Assembly: GCF_014529705.1 (NCBI RefSeq)
Contig: NZ_JAANIH010000044.1
Coordinates: 1 to 64,000 of the forward strand
Origin: Bradyrhizobium campsiandrae
GTDB lineage: Bacteria > Pseudomonadota > Alphaproteobacteria > Rhizobiales > Xanthobacteraceae
Reading direction: 5' to 3'
DNA length: 64,000 bases
Made by a program: the position numbers and the translations under genes. Under the pieces are notes generated by a model, which was not told the origin of the DNA, made no database searches, and saw only the letters and a list, made by a program, of their open reading frames with translations. This document shows, piece by piece, positions 52,404-60,336 of this stretch (positions are counted from its first letter, which is position 1; each line of letters starts with the position of its first letter).

Positions 52404-54038
52404 TTAGCCGAACTGGTTCATGGTGTTGTGAGCGCCGCCCGCCTTCAGGGCCGCTTCGCCTGCGAAGTACTCCTTGTGGTCGTCGCCGATGTCGGAGCCG
52501 GCCATGTTCTGGTGCTTGGCGCAGGCGATGCCCTGACGGATCTCCTGGCGCTGCACGTTCTTGACGTAGCCGAGCATGCCCTGCTCGCCGAAATACTCGC
52601 GTGCAAGATTGTCGGTGGACAGCGCGGCCGTGTGATAGGTCGGCAGCGTGATCAGGTGGTGGAAGATGCCGGCACGCTTGGCCGAATCCGCCTGGAAGGT
52701 CCGGATGCGCTCGTCGGCTTCCTGCGCCAGCGGAGTCTCGTCATATTCCGGCTTCATCAGCTCGGCACGGCTGTACTTCGAGACATCCTTGCCGGCCTCC
52801 TTCCACGCATCATAGACCTGCTGACGGAAGTTGATGGTCCAGTTGAACGACGGCGAGTTGTTGTAGGCGAGCTTCGCGTTCGGAACGACCTTGCGGATGC
52901 GGTCGACCATCCCGGCGATCTGCTCGATATGCGGCTTCTCGGTCTCGATCCAGAGCAGGTCGGCACCGTTCTGGAGCGAGGTGATGCTGTCGAGCACGCA
53001 GCGGTCTTCGCCCGTACCGGGACGGAACTGGTAGAGGTTCGAAGGCAGCCGCTTCGGACGCATCATCTTGCCGTTACGGTTGATGATGACGTCGCCGTTG
53101 CGGGCGTTCTCCGCCGTCACTTCCTCGCAGTCGAGGAAGCTGTTGTACTGGTCGCCGATGTCGCCCGGCTTGTGGCTGACAGCGATCTGCTGCGTCAGGC
53201 CGGCGCCGAGCGAGTCGGTACGGGTGACGATGACGCCGTCTTCGACGCCGAGCTCGAGGAAGGCGTGGCGGCAGGCGCGGATCTTGGCAATGAACACCTC
53301 GTGCGGCACGGTGACCTTGCCGTCCTGGTGACCGCACTGCTTCTCGTCCGAGACCTGGTTCTCGATCTGGAGCGCGCAGGCGCCCGCTTCGATCATCTTC
53401 TTGGCGAGCAGATAGGTCGCCTCGGCATTGCCGAAGCCGGCGTCGATGTCGGCGATGACCGGCACCACGTGAGTCTGGAAGTTGTCGATCTTCGCGATCA
53501 GCTCCTTCTCGCGGGCCTTGTCGCCTTCCTTGCGCGCCTTGTCGAGGAGACGGAAGATGTCGTTCAGCTCGCGGGAGTCCGCCTGACGCAGGAAGGTGTA
53601 AAGCTCCTCGATCAGCGCCGGCACCGCGGTCTTCTCGTGCATCGACTGGTCGGGCAGCGGACCGAACTCGGAGCGCAGCGCCGCGATCATCCAGCCCGAG
53701 AGGTACAGATAAGTGCGATCGGTCTTGCCGCCGAAGTGCTTCTTGACCGAGATCAGCTTCTGCTGCGCGATGAAGCCGTGCCAGCACCCCAGCGACTGGG
53801 TGTACTTGGTCGGATCGTTGTCATAGGCGGCCATGTCGGCGCGCATCAGCGCCGCGGTGTAGCGGGCGATGTCGAGCCCCGTCTTGAAACGGTTCTGCAG
53901 GCGCATGCGCGCGACCGCCTCGGCCGTCACCCCGTTCCAGGTCGGCTGGGTCTTGAGGAGCGCCTGGGCCGCATCGATCTCGCTCTGATACGAGGCCGGG
54001 CCCTGGAGGGTGTTGATGCCACGGGGCTGGTAGTTCAT
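52404..54038 (-). CDS. aceA: Isocitrate lyase
   Basis: A 544-residue glyoxylate-bypass enzyme that splits isocitrate into succinate and glyoxylate. The active-site signature KQCGH in SDEKQCGHQDGK contains the catalytic cysteine. The family blocks VIADIDAGFGNAEATYLLAKKMIEAGACALQIENQ and SPSFNW are present. ATG 54038 starts MNYQPRGINTLQGP, as in relatives; the longer frame has no similarity. It is divergent from a RamB/ScfR-type regulator. Confidence 0.97.
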   Translation of the reverse strand: MNYQPRGINTLQGPASYQSEIDAAQALLKTQPTWNGVTAEAVARMRLQNRFKTGLDIARYTAALMRADMAAYDNDPTKYTQSLGCWHGFIAQQKLISVKKHFGGKTDRTYLYLSGWMIAALRSEFGPLPDQSMHEKTAVPALIEELYTFLRQADSRELNDIFRLLDKARKEGDKAREKELIAKIDNFQTHVVPVIADIDAGFGNAEATYLLAKKMIEAGACALQIENQVSDEKQCGHQDGKVTVPHEVFIAKIRACRHAFLELGVEDGVIVTRTDSLGAGLTQQIAVSHKPGDIGDQYNSFLDCEEVTAENARNGDVIINRNGKMMRPKRLPSNLYQFRPGTGEDRCVLDSITSLQNGADLLWIETEKPHIEQIAGMVDRIRKVVPNAKLAYNNSPSFNWTINFRQQVYDAWKEAGKDVSKYSRAELMKPEYDETPLAQEADERIRTFQADSAKRAGIFHHLITLPTYHTAALSTDNLAREYFGEQGMLGYVKNVQRQEIRQGIACAKHQNMAGSDIGDDHKEYFAGEAALKAGGAHNTMNQFG

Positions 54039-54092
54039 GTGCCTGATCCCTTTCGACGGATGACAAAGCGAGGCCGTGTCATCGACATTTTT

Positions 54093-54117
54093 GACAGTGC
54101 ATTGCGAAATGCGTGTC
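54093..54117. promoter_or_regulatory. Palindromic site in the aceA promoter region
   Basis: GACAGTGCATTGCGAAATGCGTGTC is an imperfect palindrome with GCATT-GCGA-AATGC at its core. It lies 55-79 nt upstream of the aceA start codon and is a candidate operator for the divergent regulator. Confidence 0.4.
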
Positions 54118-54207
54118 ACGAGATAAACGCGAGAAAGGGAAGTTCGTATAGAGGCCTTGTATTTGAATGGTGATGTCATGTAACATAAGAACATGTAATA
54201 GATGTTA

Positions 54208-54230
54208 TTTTGTAAATTTTGTAAATTATA
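54208..54230. promoter_or_regulatory. Direct repeats TTTGTAAAT in front of the regulator
   Basis: TTTTGTAAATTTTGTAAATT contains two tandem copies of TTGTAAATT, close to the TTTGCAAA-type sites bound by RamB-like regulators. It is 41-63 nt upstream of the regulator gene, so autoregulation is plausible. Confidence 0.4.
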
Positions 54231-54270
54231 GGTCAGAAGGACTGACCTTGATGCATCTGGAGGCCTGAAA

Positions 54271-55716
54271 ATGCCCGCCGAGACCGGGAAAAAGCTGTTC
54301 GTCGGCCCGCGCTTCCGGCGGATCCGGCAGCAATTGGGGCTGTCGCAAACCCAGATCGCCGAGGGGCTCGGGATCTCGCCGAGCTATGTCAACCTGATCG
54401 AGCGGAACCAGCGCCCGGTGACCGCGCAGATCCTGCTGCGGCTGGCCGAGACCTACGATCTCGATCTGCGCGATCTTGCCACGGCCGACGAGGACCGGTT
54501 CTTCGCCGAGCTCAACGAGATCTTCTCCGATCCCTTGTTCCGCCAGATCGACGTCCCCAAGCAGGAGCTGCGCGACCTCGCCGAGCTCTGCCCCGGCGTC
54601 ACCCATGCGCTGCAGCGGCTCTACGCGGCCTATACCGAGGCGCGGCAGGGCGAGACGCTGGCCGCCGCCCAGATGGCCGACCGAGACGTCGGCACGCGCT
54701 ATGAGGCCAATCCGGTCGAGCGGGTGCGCGAGCTGATCGAGGCCAACAGGAACTATTTTCCGGAACTCGAACAGGCCGCGGAAGCCCTGCGCGACGAACT
54801 GAACGTGCCGGCTGAAGGGCTCTATGCGGCCCTCGTTGCGCGGTTGCGCGAGAAGCATTCGGTCCAGACCCGCATCATGCCTGTCGACGTGATGCGCGAG
54901 ACGCTGAGGCGCTTCGACCGTCACCGCCGCCAGCTCCTGATCTCCGAGCTGGTCGATCCGCCCGGCCGCGCCTTCCAGCTCGCCTTCCAGCTCGGGCTTG
55001 GCGAATGCGCACAAGCCCTGGAGACCATCATCGGCCGCGCCGGGCCGCTCGACGATGCGCCGCGGCGGCTATTCCGGATCACGCTCGGCAATTACTTTGC
55101 GGCAGCCGTGATGATGCCCTATCCCGCCTTCCTCGCTGCGGCCGAAGCGCTGAACTATGACATCCATGTGCTGGCGCAGCGCTTCAACTCCGGCTTCGAG
55201 CAGGTCTGCCATCGCCTCACCACGCTGCAGCGGCCGAACGCGCGCGGCATTCCGTTCTTCCTCTTGCGCGTCGACAATGCCGGCAACGTCTCCAAGCGCT
55301 TCTCCTCCGGCACGTTTCCGTTCTCGAAATTCGGCGGCACATGTCCCTTGTGGAACGTGCACTCGACCTTCGACACGCCGGATCGGCTGCTCAAGCAGGT
55401 GATCGAGTTGTCCGACGGCACGCGCTATTTCTCGATCGCGCAGATGGTGCGCCGCCCCGTCGCACCACACCCGCTGCCGCAGCCGCGCTTTGCCATCGGC
55501 CTCGGCTGCGAGATCCGCCATGCGGCGCGTCTGACCTACGCCGCCGGCATCGACCTCGAGAAGACGGAGGGCACGCCGATCGGCGTCAACTGCCGCCTCT
55601 GCGAACGCGAAAACTGTTCGCAGCGCGCCGAGCCGCCGATCACGCGCACGCTGATCCTGGATGAGACGACGAGAAGGGTGTCGAGCTTCGCGTTCTCGAA
55701 CGCGCGGGAGTTGTGA
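54271..55716 (+). CDS. RamB/ScfR-like short-chain acyl-CoA regulator
   Basis: A 481-residue regulator. The N-terminal XRE-type helix-turn-helix covers residues about 12-66 (LGLSQTQIAEGLGISPSYVNLIERNQ). The middle shows an ImmA/IrrE-like fold whose usual HExxH zinc motif is not visible. The C-terminal DUF2083 part has a C-x2-C-x4-C cysteine cluster (CRLCERENC). Proteins of this type (RamB, ScfR) sense acyl-CoA and control the glyoxylate bypass, which fits the divergent aceA. Confidence 0.9.
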   Translation: MPAETGKKLFVGPRFRRIRQQLGLSQTQIAEGLGISPSYVNLIERNQRPVTAQILLRLAETYDLDLRDLATADEDRFFAELNEIFSDPLFRQIDVPKQELRDLAELCPGVTHALQRLYAAYTEARQGETLAAAQMADRDVGTRYEANPVERVRELIEANRNYFPELEQAAEALRDELNVPAEGLYAALVARLREKHSVQTRIMPVDVMRETLRRFDRHRRQLLISELVDPPGRAFQLAFQLGLGECAQALETIIGRAGPLDDAPRRLFRITLGNYFAAAVMMPYPAFLAAAEALNYDIHVLAQRFNSGFEQVCHRLTTLQRPNARGIPFFLLRVDNAGNVSKRFSSGTFPFSKFGGTCPLWNVHSTFDTPDRLLKQVIELSDGTRYFSIAQMVRRPVAPHPLPQPRFAIGLGCEIRHAARLTYAAGIDLEKTEGTPIGVNCRLCERENCSQRAEPPITRTLILDETTRRVSSFAFSNAREL

Positions 55717-55763
55717 AGGGCGCGTCTGCGCGCTTGGTGGAAGGCGCACGCCACAATCTCGGT

Positions 55764-55884
55764 GTCGTCCCGGCGAAGGCCGGGACCCATAACCACGAGA
55801 TTCAGTTTGGCGAAGACAGGTAACTCTGATCTCGCGCCATAACTGCTCCCTGGGAGTATGGGTCCCGGCCTTCGCCGGGACGAC
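55764..55884. repeat. 28-bp perfect inverted repeat element
   Basis: Perfect 28-bp arms at 55764-55791 and 55857-55884 (GTCGTCCCGGCGAAGGCC... and its reverse complement) enclose 65 bp. It is typical of dispersed palindromic repeats in Bradyrhizobium genomes. It lies between the regulator gene and the ABM-like gene. Confidence 0.75.
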
Positions 55885-55897
55885 TCGTGGAGAGAGC

Positions 55898-56191
55898 TCA
55901 CGCCAGCGTATGCACGATCACCGGCCCCGCGGCGGCGCTTGCATGCCCTGCCAGCAGCGCGCCGAGATCCTTCTCGATCCAGGCGATGGCGCGCTTGTTG
56001 GCCTCCTCGGCCTGCTCGAACTTGTCGAAGATGGAGATCGCGGTCACCGTGTCGTCGCCGGCATAGACCACGTAATAGGCCCTGAAGCCATCGACGTCGC
56101 TGATGATCGGAACGGCGCCGTCCTTGATGCGGCGCGCCAGCTCTTCGGCGCTTCCGCTCTTGGCCTTGGCCTGACGGATGGCGGCATACAT
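55898..56191 (-). CDS. ABM-fold-like hypothetical protein
   Basis: A 97-residue protein beginning MYAAIRQAKAKSG. The pattern AAIRQAKAKSGSAEELARRI, GFRAYYVVYAGDDTVTAISIFD is like dimeric alpha-beta barrel proteins of the antibiotic biosynthesis monooxygenase superfamily. ATG 56191 is chosen over a longer frame that extends into the repeat. No cofactor residues can be identified. Confidence 0.6.
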   Translation of the reverse strand: MYAAIRQAKAKSGSAEELARRIKDGAVPIISDVDGFRAYYVVYAGDDTVTAISIFDKFEQAEEANKRAIAWIEKDLGALLAGHASAAAGPVIVHTLA

Positions 56192-56247
56192 GGCATCCTC
56201 CCTTCCGGCTATCTGAAGCTTGGTGCTGCTCAACCTACACCCGAAAG

Positions 56248-56382
56248 CAGATTCCGTCATCCTGAGGTGCGAGGCGAAGCGGCGCACGGGGAGCCTCGAA
56301 GGATAAACGGCCACAGATGCAGCCGGGCCGTTCATCCTTCGAGGGCCGCCAAGAAGCGGCCACCTCAGGATGACGGAATCTG
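56248..56382. repeat. Second palindromic repeat element
   Basis: CAGATTCCGTCATCCTGAGG (start 56248) and its reverse complement ending at 56382 form 22-bp outer arms. An inner pair, CCTCGAAGGAT with ATCCTTCGAGG, extends the hairpin. The whole unit of 135 bp is of the same class as many intergenic repeats in Bradyrhizobium. The remaining 167 nt up to 56549 show no ORF and carry the promoter of the next gene. Confidence 0.75.
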
Positions 56383-56549
56383 CTCGCGGCTGGATCGACC
56401 TTGGTTAATCCTGCCCTAACCCGATGCCACGATCTGCAACCCAGGATTAAGCGCGCTTCAACATCACGGCCTTAGTCTCGCCCCACTCACTTTTCGCCAA
56501 CAAGAGCGGTCTATCCTGCCGCGTGAAGTGACATCAGGGGGTTTTCATC

Positions 56550-57359
56550 ATGCGCATTGCGTTGCTGCTGACCGCGACCATTGTCGGGGCGCTGTTCGCC
56601 GATCCGTCCAACGCCGGCTCGCTCGACGTCGCGTCAGCCGATGCCGCGAAGGCGCTGCCGCCCGGTTTCCAGAACTACCGCGGCTACATGTTCGACGTGT
56701 CGGAGGCGTCCGATCGCAAGGACCTCGACAAGCTCACCGACAATCTCAAGCAGCAGATCGACGTCGTCGAGGCCGCGGGCCTCTCGCCGCGCGTGATGCG
56801 CTTCTTCCGCACCGTCCCGATCATCGCAAGCGAACTCGCCTGCCTCGACGAAGGCGCCGCGACCGCGTGCTATGGCCGGGTCACGCCGGACGTCCAGCGC
56901 ACCACGCCGCGCACGTTGACGGTGTGGGACCACGACAAGCAGCGCTGGACCAATCCCAATGCCGTCGACCTCGCGGTCGATTCCGGGCTCGGCGTGATCA
57001 TGGTCCGCCCGGACATGATGCGCTACGAGAAGGAGGCCGTGCTGCTCCACGAGATGCTGCACGCCTATCATGCGCGGTTGCTGCCGGACGGCTACGCCAA
57101 CAAGGGCGTGATCAGCTATTACGCCTACGCCAAGTCCAAGGACCTGTTGCCCAAGGAAGCCTATGCGATGAAGAATCACATGGAATTCTTCGCGGTGACC
57201 GCCAGCATCTTCCTGGCCGGCAAGAGCGACTACCAGGACCCCAAGACCCGCGAGGCGCTCAAGGAGAAGATGCCCGACTACTACAAATATCTGGTCGGCG
57301 TGTTCGGCTTCGATCCAGATCCGACGGCATCAGCCGGACCGGTCGCCTCGCTGAAATAA
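56550..57359 (+). CDS. Secreted zincin-like putative metallopeptidase
   Basis: A 269-residue protein with an N-terminal signal peptide (MRIALLLTATIVGALFADPSNAG). The segment LLHEMLHAYHARLL has HExxH at residues 167-171, and E212 in NHMEFFAVTAS could be the third zinc ligand, as in gluzincins. Two cysteines (ACLDEGAATACYG) may form a disulfide. The family is not one I can name. It ends with a hairpin terminator. Confidence 0.75.
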   Translation: MRIALLLTATIVGALFADPSNAGSLDVASADAAKALPPGFQNYRGYMFDVSEASDRKDLDKLTDNLKQQIDVVEAAGLSPRVMRFFRTVPIIASELACLDEGAATACYGRVTPDVQRTTPRTLTVWDHDKQRWTNPNAVDLAVDSGLGVIMVRPDMMRYEKEAVLLHEMLHAYHARLLPDGYANKGVISYYAYAKSKDLLPKEAYAMKNHMEFFAVTASIFLAGKSDYQDPKTREALKEKMPDYYKYLVGVFGFDPDPTASAGPVASLK

Positions 57360-57390
57360 GGCCGGCACAGCGCATCCCGCCACTGCCAGA

Positions 57391-57420
57391 AGCCGCGCGA
57401 AATGCGCGGCTTTCCGTTTT
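57391..57420 (+). terminator. Rho-independent terminator of the zincin-like gene
   Basis: AGCCGCGC (57391-57398) and GCGCGGCT (57404-57411) form a perfect 8-bp stem with a 5-nt loop, followed by TTTCCGTTTT. It starts 32 nt after the stop codon. Confidence 0.75.
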
Positions 57421-57527
57421 GGTGGCCGGAAGCTGCGGATGACGGCCGTTCGGGAATTGCCAAGGTGGGGGCTGATCTGCATAGTCCCGCCGCATCGATT
57501 GAGACTGTTTCGAAGAGGATGGAAGAC

Positions 57528-57896
57528 ATGGCGGACGCCGACCTGGATGTCGTGATCCGGCAACTGGCCAGACAGCTGCATACGGGCCTGATGTCCCGCG
57601 CCAAGGAGCGGCGGGATCGTTTCAATGGCCTTGCGGCCAAGGCCAAGAGCAACGAGACCGGCACCCGCTTCAAGATGATGGCCAAGGCCACCATGGAGCA
57701 GGCCACCGCCGCCGCAAGGCGCCTGCAGATGTCGGCCGACAATGTCGCCGACAGCTACGCCCGCGCCATGCGGCTCGCCGCCAGCACGCCCATCGCGGTG
57801 AAGGCTGAGAAGCCGGCCAAGGAAAAGCCGGTGAAGGAAAAGCCGGTGAAGAAGGCCGCCAAGGCCAAGAAGGCAAAAGCCAAGAAGGCGGAATAG
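57528..57896 (+). CDS. Lys-rich histone-H1-like tailed protein
   Basis: A 122-residue protein. The N-terminal 85 residues are helical (DLDVVIRQLARQLHTGL, RFKMMAKATMEQATAAARRL). The C-terminal ~35 residues are a run of Lys, Ala, Pro and Glu with repeated KEKPVK and KAKK units, like the tails of histone H1-like proteins. A nucleic-acid-binding role is likely but unproven. ATG 57528 is preferred over ATG 57519 because of the distance from GAGG. Confidence 0.65.
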   Translation: MADADLDVVIRQLARQLHTGLMSRAKERRDRFNGLAAKAKSNETGTRFKMMAKATMEQATAAARRLQMSADNVADSYARAMRLAASTPIAVKAEKPAKEKPVKEKPVKKAAKAKKAKAKKAE

Positions 57897-57939
57897 TCGC
57901 CAACGTCTTGCGACTCCCCTTCCGGGAGGAAAAGAAATC

Positions 57940-58581
57940 TCACCGCCGCGGCGTCGCGACCTGGGCCGGCTCGGCTTGCAAGAGCTCGGCGAGTTTTGCG
58001 CGGGCGGCATCGCGTGCCGGGCCATCCTTGCCGGGCGGCAAGGCGAGGGCGGCTTCGAAATCGGCGCGGGCATCGTTGGCCTGGCCGCGGGCGAGGAATG
58101 CGAGACCACGGTCGAGGCGGGCCTGCGCATCCGCAGGATCAAGGCGGACCGCCGTGCTGTAGCTCAAGATCGCACGGTCGAGATCGCCGTTGGCGGCGAG
58201 CGCGAGCCCGCGCTCGCGATAGGGCGCAGCCGGCCTGGGATCGAGCGCGATTGCCTCGTCATAATCGGCGATCGCAAGGCCCAGATCGCCGTTCTGCCGG
58301 TAGGCCTGCGCGCGGTCGCGATAGAGCGAGGCGCGGTTGGGATTGAGGTGGATGGCCTCGTTGAAATCGGCGATCGCCCGGCCGTTGTCGCCGTGGCGCA
58401 GCGCAATCCGTCCCCGCCCCTCATAGGCGAAGGCAATGAGGGAGCCGCGCAACGGCGAGAAACCGATCACGGCGGAGCAGACATCGGGCTCGTCCTCATC
58501 GCCGCAATTCACGACCGTATGCGTGGACAGGCCGATGGCCACGCCCAGGACGATCAACAATGGTACGGCCAGTCTGGTCAT
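57940..58581 (-). CDS. Tetratricopeptide repeat protein
   Basis: A 213-residue protein with a signal-type N-terminus (LAVPLLIVLGVAIGLSTHTVV) and about four TPR units (for example ADFNEAIHLNPNRASLYRDR and YDEAIALDPRPAAPYRERGLA). It is probably periplasmic. It is encoded 136 nt downstream of htpX on the same strand. TPRs mediate protein binding; the partner is unknown. Confidence 0.88.
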   Translation of the reverse strand: MTRLAVPLLIVLGVAIGLSTHTVVNCGDEDEPDVCSAVIGFSPLRGSLIAFAYEGRGRIALRHGDNGRAIADFNEAIHLNPNRASLYRDRAQAYRQNGDLGLAIADYDEAIALDPRPAAPYRERGLALAANGDLDRAILSYSTAVRLDPADAQARLDRGLAFLARGQANDARADFEAALALPPGKDGPARDAARAKLAELLQAEPAQVATPRR

Positions 58582-58717
58582 CTTCGACGGCGGCAGGCAG
58601 CGGGCCGGCCACGCATCCCCTTTCGAGAGAACAGCTTTCGCTTGGGTGTTAACACCGGCCGGGCCAGCCCTCTGTGCGCCAGGTCACAAAGCCGGCCAAA
58701 ATCCCGCCGGTTCCGTC

Positions 58718-59686
58718 TCAGCCCCAAGGACCACGTGAAGAACCGCGTGAAGGACCAATGGAAGATCCTCGCGAGGACGGGCGGCCCCACGGCCCCTGCG
58801 GCGGGTAGTTCTCGTTGGCGCCGACCGACGGCGCGGCCCGCGTGCCGAGCTCGGCCGCGAGCTGCTGGAGCGCGGCGATGCGGTTCTGCGTCGAGGGATG
58901 GGTGGCGAAGAGATTGTCGACGCCATGGCCCGACAGCGGGTTGATGATGAACATGTGCGCGGTGGCCGGATTGCGCTCGGCATCATAATTCGGCACCTGG
59001 TGCGCGGCGCTTTCGATCTTCACCAGCGCCGACGCCAGCCACATCGGCTGGCCGGCGATCCGCGCGCCAAGATTGTCTGCGGCGTATTCGCGGGTGCGGC
59101 TGATCGCCATCTGCACCAGCATGGCTCCGAGCGGCGCCAGGATCATCATCAGGATCGATCCGACGATGCCGGGGCCGTTGTTGTCGCGATGACCGCCGAA
59201 GAACATGCCGAACTGCGCCAGCATGGAGATCGCGCCCGCGATGGTGGCGGTAACAGTCATCAGCAGCGTGTCGTGGTTCCTGATGTGGGCGAGCTCGTGG
59301 GCGATCACGCCGGCGAGTTCCTCGCGGCTGAGCTGGTTCATCAGGCCGACGGTGACGGCAACGGCGGCGTTCTCGGGGTTGCGGCCGGTCGCGAACGCGT
59401 TCGGCTGCGCCTCGTCCATCACGAACACGCGCGGCATCGGCAGGCCCGCCCGGCCCGCAAGCTCGGCGACGAGCCCGACCAGCTCCGGCGCGCTCTGGCG
59501 GTCGACCTCGTGGGCGCCGTACATCGACAGCACTGCGCGGTCGGAATTCCAGTAAGTGAAGAGATTGGTCGCGGCAGCAATGAGAAGCGCGATCATGGCG
59601 CCGTTCGCGCCGCCGATCAGATAGCCAACGCCCATGAACAGGGCGGTCAGGCCTGCGAGAAGCATTGCGGTACGAAGATAGTTCAT
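58718..59686 (-). CDS. htpX: Protease HtpX
   Basis: A 322-residue membrane zinc metalloprotease for quality control of membrane proteins. HELAH is at residues 130-134 with the third ligand in SRTREYAADNLG. Four membrane helices are visible (two N-terminal, two after the zinc motif). The C-terminus ends in a Pro/Ser/Gly tail with GPWGRP and a final GPWG. ATG 59686 (MNYLRTAMLLAGLTALF) is the family start. Confidence 0.95.
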   Translation of the reverse strand: MNYLRTAMLLAGLTALFMGVGYLIGGANGAMIALLIAAATNLFTYWNSDRAVLSMYGAHEVDRQSAPELVGLVAELAGRAGLPMPRVFVMDEAQPNAFATGRNPENAAVAVTVGLMNQLSREELAGVIAHELAHIRNHDTLLMTVTATIAGAISMLAQFGMFFGGHRDNNGPGIVGSILMMILAPLGAMLVQMAISRTREYAADNLGARIAGQPMWLASALVKIESAAHQVPNYDAERNPATAHMFIINPLSGHGVDNLFATHPSTQNRIAALQQLAAELGTRAAPSVGANENYPPQGPWGRPSSRGSSIGPSRGSSRGPWG

Positions 59687-59838
59687 GGCCGTCTCCCGGG
59701 CCGGTCACGAGCACCGGAGGCGTCGATGGCCGGCAGACATGAGGTAGGAATGACCCCGGCCGGCCCGCAAGGTTTCAGGGTGCGTCGCGGAGCCGCGGCT
59801 ATTGACGCAGCCCGGGGCACCCGGGCACGATCCAAACC

Positions 59839-60078
59839 ATGCATTTCGAAATTCTCGGCGATATCACCGAGGTCGAGACCTTCGCCAGCGGTTCGGGCAT
59901 TCGCGAGATCGCCCGACTCCGACGCATCTATGGGCGTGGACGGTGGCGCAAGCGCAAGGGGATTGCCCAAGTGCGATTATCCAATGGCTCTACCCATCTC
60001 GCTGAGATACACTGGTATGAAGCTGCCGGGATCGGCCGCAAGGAATTCAAAATCAAGAGCCTGTTCCGACCAACATGA
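59839..60078 (+). CDS. Small basic hypothetical protein of a two-gene unit
   Basis: A 79-residue basic protein with the segment YGRGRWRKRKGIAQVRL followed by AEIHWYEAAGIGRKEFKIKSLF. I have seen similar small proteins in alphaproteobacteria without a named function. The TGA stop overlaps the next ATG by four nucleotides (ATGA), so translation is coupled. Confidence 0.65.
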   Translation: MHFEILGDITEVETFASGSGIREIARLRRIYGRGRWRKRKGIAQVRLSNGSTHLAEIHWYEAAGIGRKEFKIKSLFRPT

Positions 60079-60302
60079 CGAAATCGCGAGGCAAGCAACT
60101 TGTGATCTGCGTGGATAATGAGGGTTACGAGGCGTCCCTCGAGAAACGCAAGGTCTACGTGACACTGCGCGATCCGGCCGCCGACAAACTCGACATGCTG
60201 CGGATCGTCGATGAGTCCGGCGAAGACTATCTCTATCCGAAGAGCTACTTTCGCGAGATCGCACTTCCCCTTGCTGTAAAACGTGCCGTCTTGGCGGCCT
60301 AG
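60075..60302 (+). CDS. Small hypothetical protein of a two-gene unit
   Basis: A 75-residue protein with the pattern VICVDNEGYEASLEKRKVY, then LRIVDESGEDYLYP and LPLAVKRAVLAA. Homologues of this pattern are widespread and uncharacterised. Its start overlaps the end of the preceding gene. The pair has the format of a toxin-antitoxin module, but neither protein shows a known toxin fold. Confidence 0.65.
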   Translation: MTKSRGKQLVICVDNEGYEASLEKRKVYVTLRDPAADKLDMLRIVDESGEDYLYPKSYFREIALPLAVKRAVLAA

Positions 60303-60336
60303 CAGATCCCCGACAGCACCAGAGATATCAATACCG

